A stretch of DNA of 64,000 nt from Citrus sinensis (GCF_022201045.2 NC_068558.1:44729001-44793000), one strand, 5' to 3'; numbered from the stretch's first letter, positions 48,709-61,716 are shown. The notes: a model not told the origin generated them from the letters alone. Made by a program: numbers and translations.

Positions 48709-51700
48709 ATGGCCATAGCAGTCGCCAATTATTGCTTCTCTGCGGTCACCTCCTCTGTTAAATTCTCTTGCTCCACTTCCTCCCAACGCCGTCTTGCCAC
48801 CTCACACACATCTCTTGCTTCTGCTAATCATAAGAATCAGAATTTTAAAAATTCACCATCAACTTCTAAATCAAGCACCACTGATGTAATAAACCCTAGC
48901 CTGGGTTTTTTTTTTTTCCTTTTTTCTTGCATTTTATTATCCGTTCTCAGTCGGTACTGATTCATAAAGAATCCTTTTTTTGGCAGAGGAAGTTTCCGGG
49001 AAGATCGAAAGATGGAAAAGGAGAAACCGAACGTTCTCAATCCACGGCATTTAAATCTTTCGGCGCGCAGAGAAAAGACAAGAAGGAGTTTCAGTTTGAC
49101 TCGAAGGAGCAGCTGGTAGCATTCTTGAGAGTTGGAATCTAATGAACATTATACAAATTATATTCTCTATTTTGTTTTCTTGAGGAGTTTACGTTTAATC
49201 TTGTTTCAGAGTGAATCAGGGAATCTTCAAGATGCAGCGTTTCTTAATGCTGTTGTCAAGGTAAAAGTTTGATCTCTCTTTTTTATTTCTATTTATTTAT
49301 TCTGCAAATAAACTTATTTAATTAAATGGCTCCAAATTTAATTTTCAATAACTTTTGGAAAATGGTTTTATTCTTTTTTGTATTTATTTGTTTATGCATT
49401 AATGGATATCTGCTTCTTTTGTATTTTTCAAGGTTTATTGCACCCATACGGCTCCCGATTATTCCCTTCCTTGGCAAAAGCAAAGGCAGTATACAAGTAC
49501 TGGAAGGCAGGTTTAGAAATCTTTGTCTGTTTGCTGTTCAAGATGCACATGTTAGACAGTTGAATGAACATTTAAAAAGAGAAAAGAGGAATGAGGAGTT
49601 CAGTTTGTTCTTTCCAGTTTTTTTATTTAACTCTAGTGGTTTATTGCACAGCCAAGTTCAAATTTTAATTTTTTCTTATGGCAGTGCTTTTATGATTGGG
49701 GACGGGAAACTTTTGACAAATGCACATTGTGTGGAACACTATACCCAGGTAATCTACTTGGCTCTCCAACTTGTGACGGATATTTTATGTCTATAAAGAT
49801 TTGTTAGGTAGAGTATTATTTAGAATTCTGCACTTGTTTGAAATTACCATTGTGTTTTCAGAAAAAAAGTTTTGGATATTTGCTGGAGTTAAAACTCCAG
49901 TGAAATTACTGCAGATTGTATCAGTTATATGATTCCATAAAGCCTGATCTGCCATTTCTGGGTAGGGGGCACATGTATGAACATGGAGGCTTGTTCTATG
50001 TTGTGGCAAAAGAAGTTTTTAAGGGTTTGTAATGGAGCCTGGATTTTATTGCTTACTTTGCTCACCACTAATAAAATTTTGATATGTAATAGCAATTACT
50101 AGGTTTATGTTCTTTCTGCTTGTAATTTTATCAAGTTGTTTACTTTTGAGAAAGTTTTCTGCTAACTAAGGGTGTTTCTGTATTTATAGAGTTTAAATTC
50201 TGTTAACCCTGCAATGAGTCAATTAATTTACCTGCTGAGCTCTGTAGTCAACTGAAGATGACTATTAGATTACTTGAAGTGGATTAACTGGCATTTCTTG
50301 GTCATGCTGGAGGAGCGGCAACTTAGAGAATTTGTTTCATTTAAATCCCTTGTCAATACTTGATTAAACAATGGTGTGAAGATATTTGCTGAATATTTCA
50401 TCTAGACAAGCATGAGAAGTGCCTTGGTTTTAAAATTTTCCTTGACAAAACTAGCAGAAACGTGTGGATTGTTGAGATTAGTGTACATGAAAGAATACAT
50501 TGAATAGATATAACCTTTATTGTATCTGTGTTACCTGGACTGCTGGACTGAATATATTAGTACAGTGTTCAAAGATTTTATGAATTTACTTTCCTAGTTG
50601 TGCTCTGCTGATTTTGCTTTTTGCAGGTTAAAGTGAAGAGAAGGGGAGATGATACCAAATACGTGGCCAAGGTATTGCTCTAATATAAAAACAAACATGT
50701 TTATCAGTATGTCTCGATCTGCAACATTTTTTAACAGGCTTCACTGTCACATTAAAATTGCTTGACATATTTAGATGTAGCCAGACATTCTTTTCTAGAT
50801 GATGATGACAAACTTTTCTCTATAACATCAAGAGGTGCAACCAAAGGTAAACAGATACGGATTTGCTATAAAGAGGTGTGTTATATGCAATGTCAAGTCT
50901 GTTCTGGCTTTTACCCGTTTAGCTTAAGTTAGAATTGGTGAAGAGACTATAGTGTTAGTGCTTCTGTCATGATTGCCAACTGCGCTTCATGGTTTGTGGT
51001 TGTAACAGTTGTTTTGTTTCTTATATTTGTTCTTTAGTCCATTTCTTAGAATATGCCTCATAATTCAGATGTTGTGACTTGATAGAATTTTCTTTGACCA
51101 AACTTGTAATGAATTTAGGAACAAGTCCAGTTATCGGTACCTGTAAATCAAATGAACCAATTAAAACGCATAAATTGCCGAGTAGAAACACAAACATTCC
51201 ATAGCAAAATAGCATGCAACAGAGAAATGGTCAAACTTTTAATCTCTCTGATATTGTTTACTTAATTGTAATAAACTTCTGGTTTTAGGATCTTGATTTG
51301 ATCTATGTTTTCTTTCTACATTTTAGAGATCAGTGGAATTGTTTCTCGGTTGCTTCACTTCTGTCATATTTTCGATTGAGGTTTTATCATGCTTATTGAA
51401 AAATAAATATTTGTTGCCACTTACACTCATCTTTGGTATTTAATGCACAGGTTTTAGCTAGGGGTGTTGACTGTGATATAGCTTTGCTTTCAGTTGAAAG
51501 TGAGGAATTTTGGAAGGATGCTGAACCCCTGTGTCTTGGGCACTTGCCGCGTCTTCAGGTTTAAATTGCCTCTTCCCCTTCAAATGATGGTGTATCTGTG
51601 TTTTATCATGTGTACAGACTTATTCTGTTGCATCATAAAATACATCATAAAAAGCATAATAATATCAATCATAGGATTCTTGAAATTATACCCCGGTCAG

Positions 51701-54700
51701 ATCCAGATCTGACATTAACATGATTCAACAAAAAGAATGATCATCCATCTAAGTGAACTTGGCTCAATGGTATTTACCTAGATTATATTGCTTAACAAAT
51801 TATGAAAATACAGATTTTGCAGATTATAAAGTTATCTTTAGTTATGGAATCTATTGCATTTTACTAGCGCAAAATTCTTCATTTGTGTGTTTTGAACTCC
51901 TTTATTTTGCTTTATTGGTGGCCAGGATGCAGTAACTGTTGTTGGATATCCCCTTGGAGGAGACACCATTTCAGTAACAAAGGGAGTTGTATCACGTATA
52001 GAGGTATGGTTTACCTTCCCAATCAAGTTGAAACTATATGCTAACTATCAAGTTGTCTGCTCTTTGTGTCAACATGTTTTTAAACAATTATATAGCATCG
52101 AGTTTCACCAGTGTTATTTGCTTAGGTCACATCATATGCTCATGGGTCATCTGAATTGTTGGGCATTCAAATTGATGCGGCAATAAATCCTGGTCAGTAG
52201 GAATTTTAATATTTGAATTCTTTTTCATAAAAGGCTTTTCTGTTTCAAAATTGCACATATTTATGTGCTTTAATATCAGAACTTTTTGTATTTCCCCCTT
52301 TTTTCTCGTTAAGGCATTATTCTATATCATTGTGATAGCCACTGCTTATACCTGCTAGATTATAGGTAATAGTGGTGGTCCTGCATTCAATGACAAGGGC
52401 GAGTGCATTGGGGTGGCCTTTCAGGTAGAATTTCTGGTCTTTTATTAAAGAAATGTGTGTAGTTATTTCTGCATATTATCTTTTTCTTGGATCAATATAT
52501 TACTGATTTAATCCAGTCCGCTTTTGGTGTATGGGTTTTTAGTTTTACGTAGTTTATTTCTTAGTATCTTTCCAGTTATGACTGTTATGTAGCGTAAAAT
52601 CCTTTTCTTTCTATTAATTATTATTTTTTAAACTTTGTGAAATCATTTTTTTTCCCATTTGGTTATTATTGTTTTAAATTTGTTTCTTATTTTTAACCAC
52701 TGATTATTCTTTTTCTCTGCTCGTGTGAAGATCACTTATTGTTACTTGTAGTTTTTGCTGCAAACTGTTATTCTAAATTGTTTTAGAAGATACTTTCTCT
52801 AGGTCTACAGATCTGAAGAGGTTGAAAATATTGGATATGTGATTCCAACCACGGTTGTATCTCATTTTTTGAGTGACTATGAGAGGAATGGGAAGTACAC
52901 TGGTGCGAATCTCTTCTTGCCTTTAATTTTTTCACGTTTCACTTCTGGGATATATATATTTTTTATGATCTATATATGCAATCTATATGTGTTAGGCTTT
53001 GGCTAGGCAATGATTTTATTTGTCTATGTGCTATGCATTGGAGATTTTGTGTCAATTCATTGTATAACCTGAGAGATGTTACTAATGTTCATGTTAGCTA
53101 ATGATAAAAATTCAATTTTCATGTTCCTCAAGCTTCTTGTTCCAGTCTGGTCTTTGGACATGATAACTTCTTTGTAATAGAGGTTCCACTACATGCTATG
53201 TTTGATATTGCTTAGTTTAATATTTATTTATTTATGCTTTTAAGAAAACTACTTTTCCTTGTAAAACCATTATTGCAAGTTTTTATATATTCATTTCACA
53301 ATGTAATATGCTTATATAAATGTATATACCTTTGTATTGGCACATATCCATACTTGTACACTTAGTTGTAAGTTCTAGAGAAGCAAATATATTAATAATT
53401 GAGTTGCTGAGTTTTGGCAATTTGTACAATTCAGTATATAGACACCTTCAGGATCTGTCAGCAAACTTTACCACTTACTATTTCTTTGCTAAACAAAATC
53501 ATGATGTACAGAAACTCAAAAACGACTTTGATACCTTAACTCCAGGTTTCCCTTGCCTTGGTGTATTGCTGCAGAAGCTTGAGAATCCAGCGCTACGTAC
53601 ATGCTTAAAAGTACCGTCTAATGAGGTGCGTCCTTTTCCAGAGGCGTCCTTTAAATAAGAATTTATTTTACACTTTCTTAGTGTCACACCTGCTGAAAAT
53701 TTTGATGTAATTTCTTTTGGCAAATTTCTTCTCTTCTGTATTGTTCTTGGTGTTCATTAGGTGCTGTGGGTTTTTTGTGTGCGTGCACTCTGAAAGATTT
53801 CACTGTCAATGAGTTGTCTCTAAATTTCCTCCAAGTGTGGAATATGATAAATTTGGTGTTTATTGGTATAAAGGAATTGGTCGATGTGGATACCATAACA
53901 AGATTGATTAAAGGAATCTGTGCTTTCCAATTTGATAGAATCCAAGTAACTATTTTTAAACTTTGAAATTTAAACCAAGGCTTAAACATATACCGTGGAC
54001 CATGATAGAATTTACAGTTGTATCATAGTCATATATTTGTGCCAACCGCCAAGGAAATGTGAATAAATATTTGAAAAATCATTTAGAGTACAATAAATGC
54101 ATGCAAAGAACTTGTTTAATATTATTGTGAAAAAGGTTGCATCAGTCAATTATAAAAGATCAGTTTTTTTTTTTGGTGGTTGTGTCAATTGATTAAAAGA
54201 AACGGATGTATTAATACAAAACAGAGTATTATTTGGCTGTTTATGTATACTCTGCATAGCATTTCAACATGCCTCAGAGGCTCAGATTTCATCAGCAAGC
54301 TTCATTTTATTAGTGAACTAATCTATCGTTTGCAGGGTGTGCTGGTAAGGAGAGTTGAACCCACATCCGATGCTAATAATATCTTAAAGGAGGTATGCTG
54401 GCACTTCAAAGCCTCAGGAGCTTGTTGTATTGAATTTCATTCATTCTTGTCAAGCTGGCTTCCTAATACTTCTTCTGCTTCTGGTATATGGCTTGTTTTT
54501 TATTATTTACAGTGTTTTATGTGTTTCAAACTTTGATATTACCTCTGAATTTCCAGGGGGACGTGATTGTAAGCTTTGATGATGTCTGTGTGGGGTCTGA
54601 AGGAACTGTGCCATTCCGTTCAAATGAGCGCATTGCATTCCGCTATCTCATTAGTCAAAAGTAAAGGCATATTACATATATATAATCATCTTATTTTTAT

Positions 54701-56655
54701 ACTTTCTGTTCAATGTATAATGTATGAGAACATTACATGTGGTTGATCTAGTGAGATTGAAACCTATGTTGTAGCTATACTCGTGCATCACATGATTCCA
54801 CTGGATGTGTGGGGTACTTGTTTCACTTCCTTTTATCTACCACCCCTACTGTTTAGGCATGTACTGCAAACTTTGACTGTTTAATGGGATGCTGCGGACG
54901 ATCCTTCAAGAAATTAAAACCTGATCAATTAGTTCTGCCAAGAAGGTATCATGTTTTGGTTGTGGCTAGAAGCTTATGGCACTCTATAATACCTTTTGTA
55001 TAGTTGGATTTTGTTTGTTGTGAATACATACCAGTATAGACTTACAATTTTGTTTATTCCATGTCTTTTAGACTATTGCATGGACAGGTTATGCCCTTTG
55101 TTATTTATTTTATTCCCTTTTCTATTTTCTTCAGTCATTAAATTATGCTCTAATTACCTCTAGTATTGTCTTATTCATTCATAATTCTGTGATGTTTAGG
55201 CTTAATCTTACAATGATCGTTATATATACTTAGGCTTAATCTTATAGTGATCATTATATCTACTGCACTCCTACACAGATTTGCAGGCGATGTAGCAGAG
55301 CTCGGTATTATTAGAGCAGGGACATTCATGAAAGTTAAAGTAGTCTTAAATCCACGAGTGCACTTGGTATAGCATTGACTTGGCCTTGTAGAAAATTCTA
55401 TTGAGAAATCTATTTGTCATCGGCTTTCATGTTTAAACTAACTGCATTTAATTTCTCATTGCTTACTTCAAGGTTCCGTATCATATTGATGGAGGCCAGC
55501 CTTCTTATCTCATAATTGCTGGTTTGGTGTTTACCCCTCTCTCGGAACCACTGATAGAGTATGCTACATATTTTTTTCCCTGTGCACTCAGCCGCATAAT
55601 AAATGCTCCTTCCCGTAGAATGTTCTTTCCTTTCAAAATTTGAGTGCTAACTATTTATTTTTATTTGACTTTTCTACGTTGCAGGGAAGAATGTGATGAC
55701 TCCATAGGGGTAAGTTCTTATAGAGGTCTTTAAAGTATAGTTTTCATTTGAATCAACATTCCGTAAGCAAATTGGATAATTCTTCGTCAGAAATTGATTT
55801 TGATGGTCTTTTTTTCTGATTAGCTGAAACTGCTAGCCAAGGCACGATACTCTTTGGCAAGGTTCGAAGGAGAACAAATGGTGATCCTATCACAGGTAAG
55901 CTAAATGATATTCCTTCTAACATTGTACATTGGACATTTAGATTATTAGTTGTGCTTAAAGCTCAAATCTTTCATTCTGCTTAGTGCTAGTGGCTCTTTT
56001 ATTCTGTAATTGTGGCAGTGATTTCTGTCTGATTCATATCTTGTTGGATTGACATATATTTTTAACAGAAGTTTGTGATGATTTATCCATCAAAGCTTTG
56101 TTTCCCCTTTTTGTTTCCTATTGATAGGTCTTAGCAAATGAAGTAAGCATTGGATATGAGGATATGAGCAATCAGCAGGCAAGATGTCTTTTAACATTTA
56201 TACTCAGCAGGCTAAAAGTTGCTCATTTGTACATGTATTCATTTTTTTTTTTTAAATTAAATTTGTAGGTTTTGAAGTTCAATGGAACTAGAATAAAAAA
56301 CATCCATCACCTAGCCCACCTAGTCGATTGTAAGTGATAGCATCCTCTAGTTGTCTGTTTTGTTCACTCTCACTGTACTCTTATCACTATTCTCCCATGT
56401 TCTTGGTCAGCATGCAAGGACAAGTATCTAGTTTTCGAGTTTGAAGATAATTATCTTGCTGTTTTGGAGAGAGAAGCAGCAGTAGCTGCTTCATCATGCA
56501 TTCTCAAAGATTATGGAATTCCGTCTGAAAGATCTTCTGATCTGTTGGAGCCATTTGTGGATCCCTTGGGGGGAAATCAGGCAATAAATCAAGATTCAGG
56601 CGACAGCCCAGTTTCAGATTTGGAAATTGGTTTTGACGGACTTAAGTGGGCATAA
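48709..56655 (+). CDS. DEGP2: Chloroplast Deg/HtrA serine protease DEGP2
   Basis: Predicted 606-aa protease, against 607 in Arabidopsis DEGP2. Exons: 48709-48885, 48987-49115, 49210-49260, 49433-49506, 49685-49748, 50627-50671, 51451-51558, 51926-52003, 52126-52192, 52366-52424, 52803-52902, 53546-53625, 54336-54392, 54557-54660, 55279-55366, 55473-55558, 55685-55709, 55824-55895, 56128-56178, 56269-56329, 56411-56655. A Ser/Thr-rich transit peptide leads to the trypsin-like domain with the triad His158 (LTNAHC), Asp189 (DCDIALL) and Ser267 (GNSGGP), then PDZ domains and the conserved end [13 protein letters not shown]. The enzyme acts at the stromal side of thylakoids and was linked to turnover of damaged photosystem II D1 protein. 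Introns 4 (from 49507) and 19 (from 56179) start with GC. An upstream non-ATG extension of the frame was not used. Confidence 0.97.
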
Positions 56656-58018
56656 TCATGAGATGTTGACAGTTCAATCCAAAGACTCTCTCACGATCGG
56701 CCATGTGGGAACTGGGAAGACACGGTGAGAGTGATACTGCCGGCAGTGGACCACCAAGTCTCAATGCCGAGGCTTCCGCTTTCGGGTCCTTTCAGGGCCA
56801 AAAAAATGGGTTTTTTTAACAATTATAATGGCCGGTTTTTCATTCTCTTGGCGGTTGGGTTTTTTGAGTTCGAACATCGGGCCAACAACTTCCTGCTTAT
56901 CTTTTTTATTTTTTATTTTTTATGATTTTTTCAGCGAGAGCATTATTGTAGCAGAGGTTGCTATCATTAGCCATGAAAGCATTGGATGTAATGTTGTGAC
57001 AATAAAATTATTAATTTTATTCATAATAGAAGTTAATAATGGTGAACATACTGCATTTTTTACCTTGTGAACATACTGCAGCCCCCGCCGTGATTTAAGT
57101 AATCTGGAATTGGGTTTCTGGCGAATTATATTGGCAATTACATTTTGTGAACAAACTGTATTTTTAGAGTATTCAAATAAAGTATTTTAAAATCCGATCC
57201 AGAACTTATTTTCTTATAATAACTAAAATTCCAATCACGTTACAAATTAACAAAATTTTACATATTGAATAAAACTCCATCTAATGTTTATTCATTTTTT
57301 TAACTTACCGAAAGCGAAGAGGAAGAACAGACGCAGAAACAGAAATCAAACAGAAACACAACCACCGAGCGATTAAAGTCATGAGACGTAATCTTCGTTT
57401 CAAGGGCAAAATCGTCAGACAACTTATGTCAAACAAACTTTCCATGGCAAGTCTCTGTCTCCTCCTCTGGTCCCGTGTTATTAAAATACCAATTTCGGAT
57501 CGAGTTCAGGCGCCAGAGCAATTTTCTCGAACCTGGCCCGAGTTATTCTTGGGCTTGGGCCGGACGACCAAGTCCTCCTTGATTAAAATTTTGAGACTTT
57601 TCGAGGTTCACAGGGATTTTGGCATCCCTAGTCGAATCAACACCGATGTGATCTACACAACCAGTGTACATACCATTTGATACTGAAACACCAAATACTT
57701 AGATGTAATCAGCAACAATGACACACACACACACATATATATATGTAGAGCTAATATTAAAAATTGTTATTTTATTATACTTTTCTTCAGTGTATGCCAT
57801 CTTTTGGGCAGGCATGGCATTAATGAGCAAAAATGAAGACAACACACACATTACACACACACACACAGTGTAATTGAAATATCGAACTGGCAAGGACACA
57901 AAATGAATTTAATAGTATATATTATCTCATTATGGCAAATCTAAAAAACACAAACTTATTTAACAGCTAGCAAATTTAAAAATCACGACAGCATCAAAAA
58001 TTGCGCACAAGAATTTAA
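56656..58018. other. DEGP2 3' UTR and intergenic DNA
   Basis: AATAAAATTATT near 57000 could be a poly(A) signal of DEGP2. TGTGAACATACTGCA is repeated at about 57041 and 57066. Two (CA)n tracts with T-rich mirror sequence flank 57720-57870. A 99-codon plus-strand frame (57381-57680) matches nothing known to me. The last part is downstream of the YUCCA stop codon. Confidence 0.5.
57720..57745. repeat. (CA)n(TA)n microsatellite
   Basis: GACACACACACACACATATA-type compound repeat; a second (CA)n tract is at 57843-57868. Both are likely length-polymorphic. Confidence 0.85.
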
Positions 58019-61000
58019 TTAACGGGGACTTAAAATGGAGTTGATATGATCAGCAATGTTTTGGGCATCAGCAGCAGCTCCATAGAGTCCTTTCCTCGAC
58101 AATCCAACGCAGTATAAACCATTCTTCCCTTTCCAATGATTTGGGTAACTTTGCTTTGGAATTCCATCATCGTTCAGCATAGAATCATCTCCCTACTCAA
58201 CAACAACAACAACAAGAAAATTAAAAAAATAATAATAATAAATCTAAGATTGATTTGTACTTTTTGAAACCATTAACGCGAAAGGGTAACGAATTATTAT
58301 AGAAACAATAAAAAATAAAATGGTAAAAGGCGATTTGTTTTTGGGGGGGAGGCAAAGTGAGAATCGTCCTCTTTCCAATATATATGTATATAAATATTAT
58401 ATTACCTTGAGCCAATTTGTTGATCTCTTGAAGCCAGTACAGAAAACAATCGAGTCAAAGTGATGGGAGTGTCCATTCTCAAATACCACCTCGTTGCCTC
58501 TAATGCTCTCGATTCCCGGCAATACCTGTGCAGGAGGAATTTTAAATTATATCACAAGTAATACAACAATCAACTAACTTAGTTATATACTTGATGGTGA
58601 GTAGCTTGATGGTGCCAAATCAAAGATGTTGGGATCTAGATGTTATTGCCGATATTTTTAATTCAAGGGATAAAGACCTGATATTGCAAATCCCTCTTAG
58701 TAATCGTAGAGAATCTGATGTATGGTATTGGTTACATGATCCTTGTGGCGCTTATTCAGTCCGTAGCTGCTATAAGTACTTAACTCACAAGGATACCAAC
58801 TCTTCTTCTCGTATTTGGAAATCATTGTGGAAACTGGAGGTTCCAGGAAAGGTGAGGAATTTCCTTTGGCGGGCTGCGACAAATGTCTTATCTACTGCGG
58901 AAAATCTTGTTCAACGTAGAGTGGATATTATGCCTACTTGTTCTTTGTGTCATGCATGTAGTGAGACAGTTACACATGCTCTTCTAGAGTGTGGGTTTGC
59001 GAAATCTTGTTGGATGTCCTCTGCTGTTGGGTCTCTTGGCCATTATAGTTCTTTCTTGGAGTGGTTGGAATCCATTTTCTCAACATATAGTAGGGAGAAT
59101 TGTCAGCTGGCTGCCATGATTTGTTGGAGGATATGGATACAGCGAAATGATCGGTTATGGAACCAAAGAAGCAGTAGTGTCTTGCAAGTCCTGAACTATG
59201 CTGGAAGGTTTTTATTCCAGTGGCAAAGTGCAAGGAAACAACTATTCTTAGCTGATGTTAATGTCGTAAATGGTAATCATGGGGCTGTTTGTTGGGAGAA
59301 GCCTTGTTTTGGCTGGTTAAAATGCAATGTTGATGCTGCCATTTTTAAGGCTCAAGGAAAGTTTAGTGTGGGCTGTGTCATTCGTAACTCTGGGGGTGAA
59401 TTTGTGACAGCTCGATGTGAGTGTTTTCCGGGCATTCTTTGTGTCATGCATGTAGTGAGACAGTTACACATGCTCTTCTAGAGTGTGGGTTTGCGAAATC
59501 TTGCTGGATGTCCTCTGCTGTTGGGTCTCTTGGCCATTATAGTTCTTTCTTGGAGTGGTTGGAATCCATTTTCTCAACATATAGTAGGGAGAATTGTCAG
59601 CTGGCTGCCATGATTTGTTGGAGGATATGGATACAGCGAAATGATCGGTTATGGAACCAAAGAAGCAGTAGTGTCTTGCAAGTCCTGAACTATGCTGGAA
59701 GGTTTTTATTCCAGTGGCAAAGTGCAAGGAAACAACTATTCTTAGCTGATGTTAATGTCGTAAATGGTAATCATGGGGCTGTTTGTTGGGAGAAGCCTTG
59801 TTTTGGCTGGTTAAAATGCAATGTTGATGCTGCCATTTTTAAGGCTCAAGGAAAGTTTAGTGTGGGCTGTGTCATTCGTAACTCTGGGGGTGAATTTGTG
59901 ACAGCTCGATGTGAGTGTTTTCCGGGCATTTTTGATTCACGAGAGGCTGAAGCGCTTGGTATTAGAGAAGCTCTTAGCTGGGTTAAAAGGCTACAGTTAT
60001 CGAATGTCATTATCGAAATGGATAACCTTCAAGTGTTTCAAGCTCTAACTGAAAATTTTTCCAGCCCCAATGGGTTTGGCCTTATCATTGAGGAGTGTCA
60101 GTCCCTAGCCAAGTCTTTAGGAGGAGTTCAGTTCTCGTTTGTGCGCCGATCTGCGAATTTTGCTGCTCACTCTATTGCTCGAGCAGGAGGTTCTATGTCA
60201 GGTCCAAGAGAGTGGAGTCATGTTCCACCTCTGTGCTTATTAAAATATTTGTAATGCTTTTATTTTAATGAAAATTTCCATTTCAAAAAAAAAAAAAAAC
60301 TTAGTTATATACGACATGTGTAATTAAAAAATTAATATAATTACTACTTACATATTAATTTTTCATAGTATATACTTATAATTTTATATTTATTATATAA
60401 CTAATATAATATTTTAGATGTATTTTAAAATTTTTGTTAGTGCAGGTATATTTACCTGTGTGTATATATAGGGAGAGAGAGGAAGGCCAGCCCGGTCATT
60501 CAAATAATAAATATCTGATCACCTAGTAATTAATTACCTGAATCTGCCCAGACTTGATTTTCTCACAGGTGCCGGCATCGATAACCGGGTACTTTCCATA
60601 AGCAGCTTTCATGAAAAAAGGACCTTCCCTGGGCTTGGGGATCCCATACTTGCTCAAATCTCCATAAACAAGCCTGCTAAGCATCACCATCAATGTGTCG
60701 ACCCAGCCGAATGGAACATACTTGAATAAAACTACCCCCAAATACACCATCTCCCTCGACAGCACATGAACCTGATTAATTAATTAATCGAGTAGATAGA
60801 TATATAGAAACTAAGGTAAAAAAAATAGGTGCATGCCAAGTGAAATAATAATGAATTTACCCACCGGGCTACGGACAACTAAAGAGGTTTTGGCGGCATG
60901 GTTGGCTAGATCCAGTGCAATTTCCATGCCAGAATTTCCAGAGCCAACGACCAACACATTCTTGCCGCCATAAGGTTTCCCATTTTTATACTGAGTGGAA

Positions 61001-61521
61001 TGAATAACTTCTCCAGTCCCGGTAGCACTACTGCAGAAAGAGCACAGTCCTCGAATATCCGGCGTAAAAGGGTTGGTCGTTTCCCCACTTGCAACCACCA
61101 GAAACCTCCCGGAATAATATTCCTCAATCTCACGGCCGGGACTTAGTAAGTTGCTAGCCTTAACGTTCCACATATTGGTTGCCTCGTCGTAGCTCGCCGA
61201 TTCAACCGATCTTTGGTACCGTATTGACGGACCGATGTTGAAATGGGAAACGTAGTGATCCAAGTGTTCAATGAATTGGGCTCTGGAGACAAACATCGGA
61301 TAAGAAGAAGGGAATGGCAGGTGAGGGAGCTGACAAAATTGCTTTGCTAAGTGCAGACGTAGGCGATCGTAGGAATATTTCTTCCAGATGGACGCGTAAC
61401 AATTTTCTCTTTCGAGGATTACGTAAGGGATTGATTGAAGGCTAAGGCAGGCCGCCGTCGCCAGGCCGGACGTTCCTGCCCCTACCATTATCACTTCTAC
61501 TCCCGCCGCTTGCTCTTTCAT
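58019..61521 (-). CDS. YUC10-like: YUCCA10/11-type flavin monooxygenase (indole-3-pyruvate monooxygenase)
   Basis: Predicted 394-aa enzyme of the last step of auxin synthesis (indole-3-pyruvate to IAA, FAD and NADPH dependent). Exons (minus): 61521-60865, 60771-60538, 58525-58406, 58192-58019; all four join at codon borders. The FAD motif GAGTSG is at residues 14-19, the NADPH motif GSGNSG at 193-198, the FMO-type segment GEVIHSTQY at about 170, and the FATGY-equivalent FCTGF is in exon 3. Length fits YUC10/YUC11 (about 380-390 aa). The reading frame and splice borders are intact even though the second intron (60537-58526, 2.0 kb) contains a LINE of 1.7 kb in opposite orientation. A TATA-like sequence lies 79 bases before the ATG. 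Plant YUC10/11-type genes are mainly seed-expressed; that is family knowledge. Confidence 0.94.
58577..58590. repeat. Target-site duplication, left copy
   Basis: ACTTAGTTATATAC immediately before the LINE; identical to the copy after its poly(A) tail (60299-60312, where the first A may belong to the tail). Confidence 0.9.
58591..60299 (+). mobile_element. 5'-truncated LINE (L1-type) inserted in the second YUCCA intron
   Basis: Non-LTR retrotransposon 3' part, opposite to the host gene. It encodes the end of ORF2: the zinc-binding region after reverse transcriptase (zf-RVT type: [47 protein letters not shown]) and an RNase H domain ([25 protein letters not shown], then a C-terminal [15 protein letters not shown]). 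Reverse transcriptase and ORF1 are absent, the usual result of incomplete reverse transcription. It ends in an A15 tail (60285-60299) and is flanked by a perfect 14-bp target duplication. An inner 494-bp tandem duplication interrupts the reading frame (494 is not a multiple of three), so the first frame stops at 59481 and a second runs 59421-60254. Perfect target duplication and long tail indicate a recent insertion. Confidence 0.95.
58941..59928 (+). repeat. 494-bp tandem direct duplication inside the LINE
   Basis: Unit one 58941-59434, unit two 59435-59928. By eye they differ at one base only (T at 59010, C at 59504). The unit covers the zinc-finger end and the first half of RNase H. The junction GGCATT/CTTTGTG has a 2-base overlap (TT), so the copy was probably made by replication slippage or end joining after, or shortly before, insertion. 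Confidence 0.95.
60299..60312. repeat. Target-site duplication, right copy
   Basis: ACTTAGTTATATAC directly after the poly(A) tail; matches 58577-58590 exactly. Confidence 0.9.
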
Positions 61522-61599
61522 TTCTTCTTCTTCTTCTTCTTTTTCAGGTTAATTTTGAGTTAAGTTGATTGTTATTGCCCGTCGGGGGGTGCTTATTCA

Positions 61600-61608
61600 A
61601 TTTATATA
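61600..61608 (-). promoter_or_regulatory. TATA box of the YUCCA gene
   Basis: On the minus strand the sequence reads TATATAAAT, 79 bases before the ATG at 61521. The distance leaves a leader of about 45-50 bases, which is short but reasonable. Confidence 0.5.
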
Positions 61609-61716
61609 CTGAAAATCTTTACGTTATATGTACGACTCCAATCAATTTTTATTTTGATACTATTGAAGAAGATGTATGTTACAAGACACTCGATTCACGA
61701 ACTCCACGTAGTCGGA

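Noticed and set aside
57381-57680. 99-codon frame beginning MRRNLRFKGK
   Set aside because: Attractive basic start after a purine-rich leader, but similarity to any family could not be seen and the later part looks like repeat-derived Pro/Gly sequence.
58019-61521. YUCCA gene disrupted by a transposon
   Set aside because: The LINE lies wholly in the second intron; exon borders at 60538 and 58525 and all frames are intact, so the gene is not called a pseudogene.
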